Source of the DNA: Gordonia humi
GTDB lineage: Bacteria > Actinomycetota > Actinomycetes > Mycobacteriales > Mycobacteriaceae
Direction of reading: 5' to 3'
Length of the DNA: 64,000 nt
NCBI RefSeq assembly: GCF_014197435.1
Contig: NZ_JACIFP010000001.1
Location: 2,232,001-2,296,000, forward strand
Under the pieces are notes generated by a model. The model worked only from the letters and a program-made list of their open reading frames with translations, had not been told where the DNA came from and made no database searches. Position numbers and translations under genes: made by a program. Shown piece by piece: positions 29,273-39,212 of the stretch. Position 1 is the stretch's first letter. The number at the start of each line of letters is the position of its first letter.

Positions 29273-30145
29273 GTGCTGAAGTTACTGATGAGGCGAATGT
29301 GGCAAGTGGGGCTGCTGGCGTTGGCGGGTGTCGTCGCGTTGGCGGTCGGGTCCGGGCAGGCGTCCGCCGCGCCGACAACTCCCGCACCCGAGGGTCAGAA
29401 CAGCGAGATCACGAAGCTGATCGAGAACATCCTCAAGGCGCTCAAGGGCGACGAGCCCGTCGACGACACGCAACAGATGGTGATGGTGAGTGCGCCGGTG
29501 GCGTCGTCGCAGACCGCGACGCTGACCGCGTTCGAGAAGGACGCGAACGGTCAGTGGCAGAAGGTCGCCGACATCGGCCCGGCCAAGGCGTTTCTCGGTG
29601 AGAAGGGCATGGGCAAGGCGCAGGACAACGTGTATCGCACCCCGCAGGGCACGTTCGCGTTGAACCAGGCGTTCGGCCGCAAGGCGAACCCCGGCACCAA
29701 GATGCCGTACTTCCAGACGACGACGCGTGACTGGTGGGATGCGAACCCGAAGTCGCCGACCTACAACCAGCACGTCCAGAGCGATCGAAGCCCGGGCGGC
29801 GACAGTGAGAACCTCTACAACATGGGGTCGGTGTACGACTACGCCGTCAACATCAACCACAACCCCACCAACACCCCGGGCGACGCGTCGGCGATCTTCC
29901 TACACGTGTCCAACGGCGAGCCGACGTGGGGTTGCGTGTCGACCGACGAGTCGACCGTGGTGAACATTCTCAAGTGGCTCGACCCGACGAAGAATCCGAA
30001 GATCACGATCGGCGTCAACCAGGACACGCCGCCGGTGGCTCAGGCGGAGACGAGCCCCAATGGCGACGTCCTCGGCGGGCTGCTCGGCAACCTGGCCGCA
30101 CTGCTCCCGAACGAACTGGCGAACTTGATTCCCAGCGCCAGCTGA
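29273..30145 (+). CDS. Secreted L,D-transpeptidase-like (YkuD) protein
   Basis: A protein of about 290 residues, starting at GTG 29273 (29288 ATG is also possible). The N-terminus is a signal peptide: MLKLLMRRMWQVGLLALAGV, hydrophobic core to about residue 25, cleavage near ASAAP. The catalytic YkuD motif is present as IFLHVSNGEPTWGCVSTDES (about residues 208-227), with His, Ser-Gly and the nucleophilic Cys in the expected spacing. Such enzymes form 3-3 cross-links in peptidoglycan or attach proteins to it, outside the membrane. It is shorter than the Ig-domain-containing Ldt enzymes of mycobacteria, resembling stand-alone murein-linking YkuD proteins. A long hairpin terminates it. Confidence 0.85.
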   Translation: MLKLLMRRMWQVGLLALAGVVALAVGSGQASAAPTTPAPEGQNSEITKLIENILKALKGDEPVDDTQQMVMVSAPVASSQTATLTAFEKDANGQWQKVADIGPAKAFLGEKGMGKAQDNVYRTPQGTFALNQAFGRKANPGTKMPYFQTTTRDWWDANPKSPTYNQHVQSDRSPGGDSENLYNMGSVYDYAVNINHNPTNTPGDASAIFLHVSNGEPTWGCVSTDESTVVNILKWLDPTKNPKITIGVNQDTPPVAQAETSPNGDVLGGLLGNLAALLPNELANLIPSAS

Positions 30146-30164
30146 CCAGACGTCTCTTCAGCGA

Positions 30165-30202
30165 TCCGAGGCCGCACGCGACACATCGCGTGCGGCCTCG
30201 GA
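30165..30202. terminator. Bidirectional terminator hairpin
   Basis: TCCGAGGCCGCACGCG (30165-30180) pairs perfectly with CGCGTGCGGCCTCGGA (30187-30202) around a six-base loop. It lies in the 70-base gap between the convergent L,D-transpeptidase-like gene and the membrane-protein gene, 20 and 13 bases from their stops. It is one of the strongest stems in the window. Confidence 0.85.
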
Positions 30203-30215
30203 GCTGTGTGGTCGT

Positions 30216-30863
30216 CTAATCGGCGGCGACGTCGACGAAGGCGTATCGCATCCACCAAAACGCCAGTCGGCCGAAGAGATACGAGATTGTGGGCAATGCG
30301 ATCAACCCGGCGGGTCCGGCAGACAGGCCCGCGAGAGCGATCTGATACGCGGTCGCGACCAGGGAGGCCGCGATCACTGCGTACACCACGCGCCACATTA
30401 AAGGGGCGTGCGCTCGAACGAGGATCCAGGTGGGGGCGGCAAGGAGAGAGGCCGCTGTGGCGGCGTATGCGGGAACGGCCATATCGAGTCCGACGAAGAC
30501 CATCGTCGTCGTGACAACGACTGGCGTCGCGCCCTCGATCGTGCTCCACGTTCGGTTCGTCGGAACCTGAGTTCGGACTCGAGAGACGGTCGCTCGCCAC
30601 ATCTGCACCGCGAACGCTGCAGCGGCGTGAACGGACTGATGGACGGCGATCGGCGCGAGGATGCCGACCGGTGCCGCCAGGCCGACCGCCACCCCGATCA
30701 TGTCCACTCGTGACCGGACTGGCAGATCATGTCCTAGATGCCAGCCGAGCCCAATCGCAATCACCTGAATGGACAGGTACTCGAGAACGACGAGTCGGGA
30801 TCGGTCTGCGCCTCGCACCGGTCCCAGGATGATCTCGACCAGCTGTGTCAACGCGTAGCGCAT
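30216..30863 (-). CDS. Polytopic membrane protein of unknown function
   Basis: A 215-residue protein with about five or six hydrophobic helices (residues about 23-45, 55-75, 105-125, 128-148, 155-175, 178-198), few charged residues between them and no recognisable catalytic motif. I do not recognise a family. It has no counterpart at this position in the M. tuberculosis gene order that the neighbours follow (methyltransferase, L,D-transpeptidase and this gene all appear to be additions). It is probably an accessory gene. The ATG at 30863 has no clear ribosome site; the upstream PIG-L gene ends only 25 bases away, so the two may be one operon. Confidence 0.65.
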   Translation of the reverse strand: MRYALTQLVEIILGPVRGADRSRLVVLEYLSIQVIAIGLGWHLGHDLPVRSRVDMIGVAVGLAAPVGILAPIAVHQSVHAAAAFAVQMWRATVSRVRTQVPTNRTWSTIEGATPVVVTTTMVFVGLDMAVPAYAATAASLLAAPTWILVRAHAPLMWRVVYAVIAASLVATAYQIALAGLSAGPAGLIALPTISYLFGRLAFWWMRYAFVDVAAD

Positions 30864-30888
30864 GGTTTTCGTCGCTGCCGTTCGCCGA

Positions 30889-31566
30889 CTATGCGTCGCC
30901 GCGGACCAGAGTGAAGCCCGACGCCCGCGCGGCGTCGAAGCCGTCGATGGGGCCGGTGCCGCGGTCGACCTGCGCCGTCGCCTGCTCGACGACCGGCGTG
31001 TTCGGATCGAGGACCTCGAGGTAGACGCGGTGGCATTCGAGCGCCGCGATCGCGGCGTCGGTGAAGCCTTCGACGTCGGCGGCGTGCGTCACGTCCGGTC
31101 CGTTGGTGAACAGCGCCCGCGGCTTGTTCTCGAGGCCGTCGAAGGCGTCGACCACGGCGGCGGCGAACTCCATGTGGTCGCGTTGGTTCGGGAAGCCGGG
31201 CGCCCACTCCGGTCCGCCGTACAGGCTCAGGACGACGTCGGGTGCGATGCGTTCGATGGTCTCGGCGACCTTCGCACGCAGTTCCGGCGTGTTGAAGATC
31301 TGACTGTCGGGGAAACCCCAGAACTCGACCTCGTCGACGCCGACGACTGCTGCCGAGGCGATCTGTTCGCCTTCGCGCAGCGGCCCGCACTCATCGGGCG
31401 ACATGCCCTCGATACCTTCTTCACCGCTGGTCGCGAGGGCGTAGACCACCCGTTTGCCCTGAGAAGTCCAGCGGGCGACGGCTGCCGCCATCCCGTACTC
31501 GGGGTCGTCGGGGTGGGCGACGAGCGCCAGGGCGGTGGACCAGTCTTCGGGGAAAGTCTCAGTCAT
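30889..31566 (-). CDS. PIG-L family N-acetylglucosaminyl deacetylase-type hydrolase
   Basis: This 225-residue zinc hydrolase of the LmbE/PIG-L fold has the metal motif LVAHPDDPEYG (residues about 14-24) and the distal zinc histidine in FPNQRDHMEFA (about 128). It is shorter than Mca at the start of this window and lacks its insert, so it is a generic member. Relatives act on GlcNAc-linked lipids, mycothiol-pathway intermediates or secondary metabolites, and the substrate here is not evident. TACCCT lies exactly seven bases before the ATG, a leaderless promoter arrangement, so it is likely transcribed separately from glpX. Confidence 0.87.
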   Translation of the reverse strand: MTETFPEDWSTALALVAHPDDPEYGMAAAVARWTSQGKRVVYALATSGEEGIEGMSPDECGPLREGEQIASAAVVGVDEVEFWGFPDSQIFNTPELRAKVAETIERIAPDVVLSLYGGPEWAPGFPNQRDHMEFAAAVVDAFDGLENKPRALFTNGPDVTHAADVEGFTDAAIAALECHRVYLEVLDPNTPVVEQATAQVDRGTGPIDGFDAARASGFTLVRGDA

Positions 31567-31607
31567 ACCGGCCAGGGTAGCCGGGAGGTCCGACGGGTGC
31601 AGATGTG

Positions 31608-31643
31608 ACGAACGGCCCCGGTGCGGACACCGAGGCCGTTCGT
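31608..31643 (-). terminator. Hairpin terminator downstream of glpX
   Basis: ACGAACGGCC (31608-31617) pairs perfectly with GGCCGTTCGT (31634-31643), and the 16-base loop adds CGGTG/CACCG pairing. It lies 12 bases past the glpX stop on the minus strand and before the leaderless promoter of the PIG-L gene. It cleanly separates the two. Confidence 0.8.
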
Positions 31644-31655
31644 GGGAGCGGTCGG

Positions 31656-32645
31656 TCAGAGATCCAGGCGCGCGTACTCGCGAAGCTTGGAGGTCTGGTG
31701 GACGGCCTCGACGGTGCGGATGGTGCCCGACTTGGAGCGCATCACGAGCGAGCGGGTCGTCGCGCCGGTCGGCCGGTAGGTGACGCCGCGCAGCATGTCG
31801 CCGTTGGTGACGCCGGTGGCGCAGAAGAACGAGTTCTCGCCGGCCACCAGGTCGTCGGTGCCGAGGACACGGTCCAGATCGTGGCCCGCGTCGATGGCCT
31901 TCTGACGCTCGGCGTCGTCCTTCGGCCACAGCTTGCCCTGGATCTCGCCGCCCATGCACTTCATGGCGACGGCCGTGATGATGCCCTCCGGCGTGCCGCC
32001 GACGCCCATCAGGATGTCGACCGAGCTGTCCGAGCTCGCGGCCGCGACCGCTCCGGCGACGTCGCCGTCGGAGATGAGGCGGATCTTGGCGCCCGCCTGG
32101 CGGATCTCGGCGATCAGATCGGCGTGGCGCGGACGGTCGAGGACGACGACGGTCAGGTCGGCGACGTCGATGCCCTTGGCGGCGGCGACGGAGTTGATGT
32201 TCCACTCGACCGACTGGTTGATGTCGATGGCGCCCTTGGCCTCGGGGCCGACGGCGATCTTGTCCATGTAGAAGACGGCCGACGGATCGAACATGGTGCC
32301 GCGCTCGGAGACGGCGATCACCGCGATCGAGTTGGGGCGGCCCTCGGCCATCAGAGTGGTGCCGTCGATCGGGTCGACGGCGACGTCGACCTCGGGGCCC
32401 TCGCCGTTGCCGACCACCTCGCCGTTGTACAGCATCGGCGCCTCGTCCTTCTCGCCCTCGCCGATCACGACGGTGCCGCGCATGGAGACGGTCGAGAGGA
32501 GTTCACGCATCGCGTCCACGGCGGCGCCGTCGCCGCCGTTCTTGTCGCCCCGTCCCACCCAGCGGCCGGCGGCCATCGCCGCGGCCTCGGTGACTCGGAC
32601 GAGTTCCATCGCGAGGTTACGGTCGGGGGCTTGCTTGGTCGACAT
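31656..32645 (-). CDS. glpX: Class II fructose-1,6-bisphosphatase
   Basis: This 329-residue enzyme hydrolyses fructose 1,6-bisphosphate to fructose 6-phosphate, the gluconeogenic step for which GlpX (Rv1099c) is the main enzyme in mycobacteria. Family motifs in order are [30 protein letters not shown], the catalytic [13 protein letters not shown] (about residues 89-101), [26 protein letters not shown] and the [20 protein letters not shown] block. The ATG at 32645 has GGAGA upstream. It is divergent from the DUF4245 gene, as in M. tuberculosis; the fumarase gene that lies beside glpX there is absent here. Confidence 0.95.
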   Translation of the reverse strand: MSTKQAPDRNLAMELVRVTEAAAMAAGRWVGRGDKNGGDGAAVDAMRELLSTVSMRGTVVIGEGEKDEAPMLYNGEVVGNGEGPEVDVAVDPIDGTTLMAEGRPNSIAVIAVSERGTMFDPSAVFYMDKIAVGPEAKGAIDINQSVEWNINSVAAAKGIDVADLTVVVLDRPRHADLIAEIRQAGAKIRLISDGDVAGAVAAASSDSSVDILMGVGGTPEGIITAVAMKCMGGEIQGKLWPKDDAERQKAIDAGHDLDRVLGTDDLVAGENSFFCATGVTNGDMLRGVTYRPTGATTRSLVMRSKSGTIRTVEAVHQTSKLREYARLDL

Positions 32646-32748
32646 GGGTCTCCGCTCGATAAGACAACTCAGACCTGGCCATTCTTTCACGCGGTCGGGG
32701 GCACCCGCCCTCGAGGGTCGCCGCAGCGGCTGATGGATAATGGCTGGC

Positions 32749-33333
32749 ATGGCCGACAAACCCAGGATCCTGCAGGACGGCAAGGACCTCATCTGGTCAC
32801 TCATCGCGTTGGGAGTGATCATCCTGGTCGTCGCCGGAATCGCCGGCAGCTGCAGCTGGGGCTTCGGGTCCGACGCCAGTGAACAGAAGGTGCCGCACTT
32901 CGACGTGTCCGAGGGACTGCACGCGGACGCGTCCGCCATGCCGTTCCCGATCCGCGAGCCGACGGTGCCGCGGGCGTGGCAGCCCAACTCCGGGTCGACG
33001 CAGGAGATCGGTGACAAGCTGAGCAGCAACGTCGGCTGGATCACCGAGGGCGGCGCGTACGTCCAGCTCACGCAGACCGATGCGACCGAGGAGAAACTCG
33101 TTCGCAGCCTTCTCGGCGACGAGGTGTCCGGCACCGGCACCCAGGACATCGGCGGACAGATGTGGGTCACCTACGAGAACCTCGAAGACCATCAGAAGGC
33201 GTGGATCGTCGACCTCGGCGACGTCCGCGTCGGCGTCAAGAGTCGCGGCAGAGACGAGTCCATGCGCGTCCTGGCCGACGGTGTGATGGCGGCGCAGCCG
33301 ATCGCGTCGGATCGGCCCAAGCCGATCGGGTGA
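32749..33333 (+). CDS. DUF4245 membrane-anchored protein (Rv1100-like)
   Basis: A 194-residue protein with a short cytoplasmic N-terminus, one transmembrane helix (about residues 16-35, [21 protein letters not shown]) and an extracytoplasmic domain of about 150 residues. This domain has the DUF4245 features [10 protein letters not shown] and [25 protein letters not shown]. Function unknown. GATAAT sits seven bases before the ATG at 32749, so a leaderless transcript starting there is favoured over the in-frame ATG three codons upstream. Position opposite glpX matches Rv1099c-Rv1100. Confidence 0.87.
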   Translation: MADKPRILQDGKDLIWSLIALGVIILVVAGIAGSCSWGFGSDASEQKVPHFDVSEGLHADASAMPFPIREPTVPRAWQPNSGSTQEIGDKLSSNVGWITEGGAYVQLTQTDATEEKLVRSLLGDEVSGTGTQDIGGQMWVTYENLEDHQKAWIVDLGDVRVGVKSRGRDESMRVLADGVMAAQPIASDRPKPIG

Positions 33334-33342
33334 CCGATCCGG

Positions 33343-33564
33343 TCAGTCCTCGTCGTCCGGGTTCAACGCGGCCTCGATCCGTGTCCGCGCACCTTCGAGG
33401 TGCGCGGTGCAGCGGGTGGCCAGCGCCTCGCCGCGTTCCCACAGGGCCAGCGACTCGTCCAGCCCGAGGCCACCGCGTTCGAGAGCGGTGACGACCTCCG
33501 ACAGCTCGTTCCGGGCGTCCTCGTACGACAGTTCGTCGACCGGTGTCGGGGTGGATTCGGTCAT
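33343..33564 (-). CDS. xseB: Exodeoxyribonuclease VII small subunit
   Basis: A 73-residue protein of the XseB family, a two-helix coil: [41 protein letters not shown], the signature block at about residues 12-50. It joins XseA to form exonuclease VII, which degrades single-stranded DNA to acid-soluble oligonucleotides. Its ATG overlaps the xseA stop, giving translational coupling that sets subunit ratios. Third gene of a three-gene operon. Confidence 0.93.
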   Translation of the reverse strand: MTESTPTPVDELSYEDARNELSEVVTALERGGLGLDESLALWERGEALATRCTAHLEGARTRIEAALNPDDED

Positions 33565-34811
33565 GACTGATCTCCTTCGACGATGGTGGCGTGCCGTGAG
33601 CCGTCGGCCACCCGGATGCGGACCCGCGCACCCGCGGGCAGCTCGTCCACACTCGAGACGGCGTGGGGGCGGTCCGTGTCGGTGCGCTGGACGACGGCGT
33701 AGCCGCGCGCCAGGGTCTGTGCGGGCCCCAAGGTCGACAGACGCGCGGTGAGCTGCGCGTTCCGGTGTTCTTCGACGGTCAGCAGGTGCCGCGCACTGCG
33801 CCGGATGTCGACGACGGCGGCGTCGACCCGCTCCTGGCGGGCGTCGATCATCGTCAACGGGTTCGCCAGGACGGGCCGCGTACGCAGTCCGTCGAGCACA
33901 CGCTGTTCGCGGTGCACCCAGTTGCGCAGCGCGTTGGCGTTGCGATCACGCAGCGATGCGATGGCCGCGAGTTCCGCGGTCACATCGGGGACGACGCGCT
34001 TGGCGGCGTCGGTCGGGGTGGCCGCACGAAGATCGGCGACCAGATCCAGGAGCGGGCTGTCGGGTTCGTGACCGATCGCACTCACGACCGGTGTGCGACA
34101 GTCCGAGACGGCACGCAACAGTGTTTCGTCGGAGAACGGCAAGAGGTCCTCCACGCTGCCGCCGCCGCGCGCGATGATGATGACCTGCACGCGTGGATCC
34201 GCGTCGAGTGCGGCGAGTTCGGTGAGGATCGCCGGTACCGCCGTCGGCCCCTGAACCGGAGTGTCGCGGACGTCGAACTGCACGGCCGCCCACCGTTGCC
34301 GCGCGACGGCGAGCACGTCCCGCTGGGCTGCGCTGGCTCGTCCGGAGATCAGGCCGACGGTGTGGGGGAGGAACGGGAGCGGACGCTTGCGACGCGCGTC
34401 GAAGAGCCCCTCCGCGGCCAACAGGCCGCGCAGCCGCTCGATCCGGGCCAGCAGCTCACCGACTCCGACCGGCCGGATCTCGGTGATCCGCAACGACAGC
34501 GTGCCCCGTCCGGAGTAGAAGTTGGGGCGGCCCGAGACGATCACCCGGGTCCCGTCGGTGAGTGGAACCGGACTGCGCCGCAGGATGTTCGGATCGCACG
34601 TCACCGAGATCGAGATGTCGGCGGCCGGATCGCGCAGCGTGAGGAACGCGGTCCGGGTCCCCGGCCGCGCGTTGATCTGGGTGATCTGTCCCTCGACCCA
34701 CACCTGGCCGAGACGGTGAATCCATTCGGCGAGCTTGAAACTGAGTGTGCGCACCGGCCACGGCGTCTCCGGAGAGCTGGCCGGTGTCTGTCCCTGGGAA
34801 CCCGATGTCAC
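33561..34811 (-). CDS. xseA: Exodeoxyribonuclease VII large subunit
   Basis: A 416-residue protein with an N-terminal OB-fold (about residues 15-110, containing [23 protein letters not shown]), the catalytic central domain with [19 protein letters not shown] and [20 protein letters not shown], and a C-terminal coiled region. It is the nuclease subunit of exonuclease VII. The GTG start overlaps the stop of the upstream lipid-droplet-protein gene (GTGA) and its stop overlaps xseB, so all three are coupled. Same order as Rv1109c-Rv1108c-Rv1107c. Confidence 0.95.
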   Translation of the reverse strand: MTSGSQGQTPASSPETPWPVRTLSFKLAEWIHRLGQVWVEGQITQINARPGTRTAFLTLRDPAADISISVTCDPNILRRSPVPLTDGTRVIVSGRPNFYSGRGTLSLRITEIRPVGVGELLARIERLRGLLAAEGLFDARRKRPLPFLPHTVGLISGRASAAQRDVLAVARQRWAAVQFDVRDTPVQGPTAVPAILTELAALDADPRVQVIIIARGGGSVEDLLPFSDETLLRAVSDCRTPVVSAIGHEPDSPLLDLVADLRAATPTDAAKRVVPDVTAELAAIASLRDRNANALRNWVHREQRVLDGLRTRPVLANPLTMIDARQERVDAAVVDIRRSARHLLTVEEHRNAQLTARLSTLGPAQTLARGYAVVQRTDTDRPHAVSSVDELPAGARVRIRVADGSRHATIVEGDQS

Positions 34812-35434
34812 TGGGCGGCGTCGGCCTTCTTCTGCTCACCGGTCACGCGATTGTCGATCATCGTGACGAAAGGCGAACGGTTGCGATTGGCGCGCTCGTA
34901 CTCGGCGAGCGTCTGCAGATCGGCCAGCCCCAGGGTGCGGACCTTGGCGCGCAGCTGCGCCAGGGTCAGCGAGTCGTAGCCGATCTCGGTGACGATCGCG
35001 GGCGACGACCCCGACGGCTCCACGGGGGCGGTGGCGGTGGTTCCGGCGGTCACGTCGGCGGGCGGCGAGCTGTACAGGGCGAAACGCCCCGCTGCGGGCT
35101 CGGGTTCGGCGGCGTCGTCAGGAGTCTCCACCGCCGAGGCGGGTTGCGCGGGCGCCTTCGGTGCGGGCGCGGGCGCGGGTGGATCGATCTCGTCTTCGTC
35201 GAACGTCGCCCAGGCCGGCTGCTCCTCGGTCTTGTCGAAGATCGGCGCCAGGATCTCGTCGCCCTTGATCGCCAACTCGGCGACGTTCTGCTGCAGTCGC
35301 ATGCCGGCCTGCACCGCACTGCTGACCGCCGACATCGGCATGGTGATGACGCGTGTCGGCAGCTTCCGGGTCTCTTCGACGGTGGTGACGAGCAGGCCCG
35401 CGACCACGCGAGCAGCATACGGAGGTCGGTTCAT
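34808..35434 (-). CDS. Lipid droplet-associated protein (Rv1109c-like)
   Basis: A 208-residue protein with an amphipathic N-terminal helical region ([52 protein letters not shown]) followed by a Pro/Ala/Glu-rich linker (about residues 80-150). A C-terminal Rho-N-like helical motif follows ([38 protein letters not shown]). Homologues in rhodococci were found on triacylglycerol droplets. GAGAAGG precedes the ATG. It heads the xseA-xseB operon and is divergent from ispH; why these functions are coupled is not known. Confidence 0.85.
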   Translation of the reverse strand: MNRPPYAARVVAGLLVTTVEETRKLPTRVITMPMSAVSSAVQAGMRLQQNVAELAIKGDEILAPIFDKTEEQPAWATFDEDEIDPPAPAPAPKAPAQPASAVETPDDAAEPEPAAGRFALYSSPPADVTAGTTATAPVEPSGSSPAIVTEIGYDSLTLAQLRAKVRTLGLADLQTLAEYERANRNRSPFVTMIDNRVTGEQKKADAAQ

Positions 35435-35468
35435 GTAAACACCTTCTCATAGCCCGTACGATTGAGGT

Positions 35469-36422
35469 ATGGCTGAATCCAAGCGTGTCCTCCTCGCCTC
35501 GCCGCGCGGCTACTGCGCGGGCGTCGACCGGGCGGTCGAGACCGTGGAACGTGCGCTCGACAAGCACGGTGCCCCGGTCTATGTGCGTAAGGAGATCGTC
35601 CACAACCGACATGTCGTCGACACCCTCACCGAGCGCGGCGCGGTGTTCGTCAGCGAGACCGACGAGGTCCCCGAGGGGGCGATCGTGGTGTTCTCCGCGC
35701 ACGGCGTCTCCCCGGAGGTTCACAAGACCGCCGCACAGCGGAGCTTGAAGACCATCGACGCGACCTGCCCGCTGGTCACCAAGGTCCACCAGGAGGCCAA
35801 GCGGTTCGCGCGGGACGACTACGACATCGTCCTCATCGGCCACGAGGGTCACGAGGAGGTCGAGGGCACCGCGGGGGAGGCGCCCGAGCACATCCAGCTC
35901 GTCGACGGCCCCGGCTCGGTCGATCAGGTCGAGGTCCGCGACCCCGAGCGCGTCGTCTGGCTGTCTCAGACCACCCTGTCCGTGGACGAGACCATGCAGA
36001 CCGTCGACCGCCTGCGCGAGAAGTTCCCGCTGCTCAACGACCCGCCGTCGGACGACATCTGCTATGCCACGCAGAACCGCCAGGTGGCGGTCAAGGCGAT
36101 GGCTCCGCAGTGCGACCTGGTGCTCGTCGTCGGCTCCAAGAACTCGTCCAACTCGGTGCGGCTGGTGGAGGTGGCCCTGCAGAACGGCGCGGTCGCGTCG
36201 CACCTGGTCGACTATGCCCGTGAGATCGATCTGGCGTGGCTCGACGGCGTGCGCACCGTCGGCGTCACCTCAGGCGCCTCGGTCCCCGAAGTACTGGTGC
36301 GGGGCGTCGTCGAGCTGCTCGCCGAGCACGGGTTCGACGATGTGCAGACCGTCACGACCGCCGAGGAGACGCTGACCTTCGCGCTTCCCCGGGAACTGCG
36401 CCCCGCGCGAACCGCAGACTGA
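35469..36422 (+). CDS. ispH: 4-hydroxy-3-methylbut-2-enyl diphosphate reductase
   Basis: A 317-residue [4Fe-4S] enzyme, the last step of the MEP isoprenoid pathway, making IPP and DMAPP. The three cluster cysteines are visible: C16 in [14 protein letters not shown], the cysteine in [14 protein letters not shown] (about 101), and the one in [13 protein letters not shown] (about 199). The catalytic glutamate is in the [11 protein letters not shown] block. TACGAT lies six bases before the ATG, so the transcript may be leaderless. The 3' end overlaps the convergent mycP gene by 71 bases, and this is the junction between the two blocks of mycobacterial synteny. Confidence 0.96.
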   Translation: MAESKRVLLASPRGYCAGVDRAVETVERALDKHGAPVYVRKEIVHNRHVVDTLTERGAVFVSETDEVPEGAIVVFSAHGVSPEVHKTAAQRSLKTIDATCPLVTKVHQEAKRFARDDYDIVLIGHEGHEEVEGTAGEAPEHIQLVDGPGSVDQVEVRDPERVVWLSQTTLSVDETMQTVDRLREKFPLLNDPPSDDICYATQNRQVAVKAMAPQCDLVLVVGSKNSSNSVRLVEVALQNGAVASHLVDYAREIDLAWLDGVRTVGVTSGASVPEVLVRGVVELLAEHGFDDVQTVTTAEETLTFALPRELRPARTAD

Positions 36423-37659
36423 GCGCGAGCACGGCAGCGGCGACGACGAGCGCGATCGCGATCCGGAACCCGCCGCCGGGTTCGATGTCTGGTGGTGCGG
36501 GGGCGGCGACGGCGTGCGTCCTCGACGAGTCCGGGCGCGACGGCAGATGAGCGGTGAGCGCTGCGACGGGGTCGATGACGCCCGCGCCGAGGGCGCCGTC
36601 GCGCCCGCCGCCCTGCGCGGTGGCCACGATCCGCTCGATCACCTCGGGCGCCGACAGCTCCGGAAAGCGTGCCCGCACCAGGGCCGCGGTCCCGGAGACG
36701 TACGGTGCGGCGTAGCTCGTTCCGGCCAGCGGCGCCGGACCGCGGTCACCGGCCAACGCGTAGACAGGTCCGATCCCGCGACCGACCGGCGCGACACTGA
36801 CCACGTCGGTGCCCGGCGCCCCGACCGACACCCACGGACCGCGCAGACTGAACGGCGCGGCGTGCCCGTCGTCGGCGTCGGCGGCCCCGACGGTCAACAC
36901 CAACGGCGCGAAGCGGGCCGGGGTGGCGATCGTCGCGATCGCGGTCGCCGGATCCGGATTCTGCTCCCGGCACGCGGTGGCCTCGGCGAGATTCCCGGCG
37001 GCCACCACGACGACCACGTCGCGGTCGATCGCGTACCGCACGGCCCCGGCCACGGCGTCGTCGTCGAGTCGTGACTCGTCGGCGACGCACGCGGTCTCGG
37101 AGATGTTCACGACGGTCGCGCCGAGGTCGACCGCGCGCCTGATCGCCTGCGCCAGCGTGCCCAGCGGTCCGAACCCGACGCCGACGGTCACATCGTCGTC
37201 GGCGCGTGAGTTCTTGGCACGGAACGCACCGCTGGACTGGCGGATCGCGATGATCCGCGCCGCCGGCGCCACGCCCACGAAGTCGTCGGCGGGATCGGGG
37301 CGGGCCGCGATGATCCCCGCGACGAGTGTGCCGTGCGCATCGCAGTCGCTCAGGCCGTCGCCGTCGGAGACGTAGTCGCCGCCGCCGATCACGCCGGGCA
37401 GCCGGCGATGCGGGTTCACCCCGGTGTCGATCACCGCGACGGTGACTCCCTCGCCACGGCTGAAACGATGCGCCATCGCGACGTCGAGCAGTTCATGACC
37501 GGCGGGCACGCCCGGCGACGGCGACGCGACCGGCCTCGCGCACCGCGCGAACTGCTCGGTGGCCGTCGGAGGAGCCGCCGGAATCGGAGCGGCGAGCACC
37601 GGTGCCGGCAGGAGGGTCGCCGCCGTCAGCGCCGCGACGACGACTCCGATCGCGCGCAC
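36352..37659 (-). CDS. mycP4: Mycosin, subtilisin-like protease of the ESX-4 type VII secretion system
   Basis: A 435-residue S8 protease with a signal peptide (residues 1-23). The catalytic triad is Asp in [11 protein letters not shown] (about 78), His in [12 protein letters not shown] (about 110) and Ser in [14 protein letters not shown] (about 330). A C-terminal transmembrane helix (about 395-418) anchors it at the outer face of the membrane. Mycosins are needed for stability of the ESX membrane complex. The gene starts one base from the eccD stop. The last 23 codons overlap the end of the convergent ispH gene. Confidence 0.92.
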   Translation of the reverse strand: MRAIGVVVAALTAATLLPAPVLAAPIPAAPPTATEQFARCARPVASPSPGVPAGHELLDVAMAHRFSRGEGVTVAVIDTGVNPHRRLPGVIGGGDYVSDGDGLSDCDAHGTLVAGIIAARPDPADDFVGVAPAARIIAIRQSSGAFRAKNSRADDDVTVGVGFGPLGTLAQAIRRAVDLGATVVNISETACVADESRLDDDAVAGAVRYAIDRDVVVVVAAGNLAEATACREQNPDPATAIATIATPARFAPLVLTVGAADADDGHAAPFSLRGPWVSVGAPGTDVVSVAPVGRGIGPVYALAGDRGPAPLAGTSYAAPYVSGTAALVRARFPELSAPEVIERIVATAQGGGRDGALGAGVIDPVAALTAHLPSRPDSSRTHAVAAPAPPDIEPGGGFRIAIALVVAAAVLALSLRFARGAVPGEARRSASPRRS

Positions 37660-37660
37660 G

Positions 37661-39100
37661 TCACCACTCGCGGACGAGACGATATGCGTCGAGCACCCAC
37701 AGGAGCAGTGGGATCAGCGCGATCAGCACTGCGAACTGCGCGATCTCGACCGCGCGGACCTGCAGCGGCGAGAACTCACGGCCCGCGGCCACCGTGCCGA
37801 CCCCGAGGCCGGCCGCGCCCAGTCCGGCCGCGGCGATCATCGCGATCACCGGCGTCGACGCGTCCGATCCGGTCAGCATCGAGGCGACGACGACCGCGGC
37901 GATCGCCGCGGCGCCGCCGAGGATCCCGACGGCCGATTGGATTCGATCGACGTGCACGCGGCCGCGGATCAGCAGCGCGGCCGAGGCGACCGCGCAGTAG
38001 GCGAGCACCACGGTGTCCGGTGCACCGAGCACGGCCGTCACCGTCACCGACGCCACGGTGAAGACGGTTGCGCCGCCGAGTATCCCGGTCAGAAACGACG
38101 ACGCCGCCGCGGTCCGTCGGGCGAGGACCTCGGAGTCGGCGAGCGCGAGGTCGGCGAGCGCGCCCAACGGGTCCGGCGGCATCGGTCCGAGCGCATCCAC
38201 CCCGTCGACCGTCGACCGCCGAGCGGCCGGATCGTCGGTAGGGGGTGCGGCCACCGGAACCGGCGGAAGCGGGAGCCGCGCCAGCGCGATCGATCCGCGA
38301 CCCGCGAGCGCGAGGATCACCACGCCGACCGCGACGGCGACCGCGGCGATCGACGATGCGGGCGCGTGCCACACGGCGGCGAGAGCGCCGATCGCCGCTG
38401 TGGCCGCACCAGCCGTCGCGACGGCGGTGTGCGCGGCGGGAGCGGTCCCGGTGCCGCGACAGCCGACGACCGCGATCGTCCCGGCGGCCACTCCGGCGAG
38501 CGCGATCCGCGCAGACGTCGACGGGCCGGCGGCGGCTACGGCGGCGGCCGCGCCGAAGACGCAGGCGCAGATCGAGAGGGCGGCGCAGGTGCGCGGGTCC
38601 ACCGTCAGGCGACGACCGGCGAGTGCGGCCACGATCAGTGTGAGGGCGACGGCGCCGGTGAACGCCGCGGCTGCCGTCGCACTGCCTGAACACGCGGCCC
38701 GCACGCCCGCCGCGGCCGAGACGACGGAGGCCGTCACGGCCGCCGCGTAGGCCGCCCACCGCGCCGACTCCGCGGTCCACTCGCGGCGTGTCTGGCGGGT
38801 CAGCGCGGCGACACCGGCGGCGACGTCGTCGACCGCGGCGCCCGGCGACGCGGGCGGGTCGTCGGTGAGGATCAGCAGATCGCCGTCGTGCACGTCGGCG
38901 TCGGCCAGGGTCTGCGCGGTGGCCAGCGGACCGTCGCCGATGCGGGCGAGCGTCCAACATCGGTCGGCGTCGTCGACGTGCAGCAAGGCGAGCACATCGG
39001 GTAGCAGCGCGGCCAGCGGCAGATCCGCGGGCACCGCCACATCGACCTGCGATCGTCCCCCGACGACCGAGATCCGTACTGATCCAGTCACAACGGTCAT
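37661..39100 (-). CDS. eccD4: EccD, membrane channel component of the ESX-4 system
   Basis: A 479-residue protein with an N-terminal ubiquitin-like domain (about residues 1-85, VRISVVGGRSQVDVAVPADLPLAALLPDVLALL) and then about eleven transmembrane helices rich in Ala, Val and Gly, the architecture of EccD. EccD dimers line the pore of the type VII secretion inner-membrane complex. The ATG at 39100 was chosen from the family start; the open frame continues 474 bases upstream across the divergent eccC start. Length matches EccD4 (467 aa in M. tuberculosis). Confidence 0.9.
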   Translation of the reverse strand: MTVVTGSVRISVVGGRSQVDVAVPADLPLAALLPDVLALLHVDDADRCWTLARIGDGPLATAQTLADADVHDGDLLILTDDPPASPGAAVDDVAAGVAALTRQTRREWTAESARWAAYAAAVTASVVSAAAGVRAACSGSATAAAAFTGAVALTLIVAALAGRRLTVDPRTCAALSICACVFGAAAAVAAAGPSTSARIALAGVAAGTIAVVGCRGTGTAPAAHTAVATAGAATAAIGALAAVWHAPASSIAAVAVAVGVVILALAGRGSIALARLPLPPVPVAAPPTDDPAARRSTVDGVDALGPMPPDPLGALADLALADSEVLARRTAAASSFLTGILGGATVFTVASVTVTAVLGAPDTVVLAYCAVASAALLIRGRVHVDRIQSAVGILGGAAAIAAVVVASMLTGSDASTPVIAMIAAAGLGAAGLGVGTVAAGREFSPLQVRAVEIAQFAVLIALIPLLLWVLDAYRLVREW

Positions 39101-39212
39101 TCGACAGACCCTCCCCCGAGGTTCGGTGTAGAACCGACATATCGCCGCAAGGCGACCTGGCGTCGAACTTAACCACAGGTCGTCGCCGCACAGTGGGGGA
39201 TTCGGGGGAATC

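Noticed and set aside
37559..38689. Plus-strand frame of 376 codons antisense to eccD and mycP
   Set aside because: Arg/Asp-rich repetitive translation without any domain. The minus-strand frames are clear EccD and mycosin.
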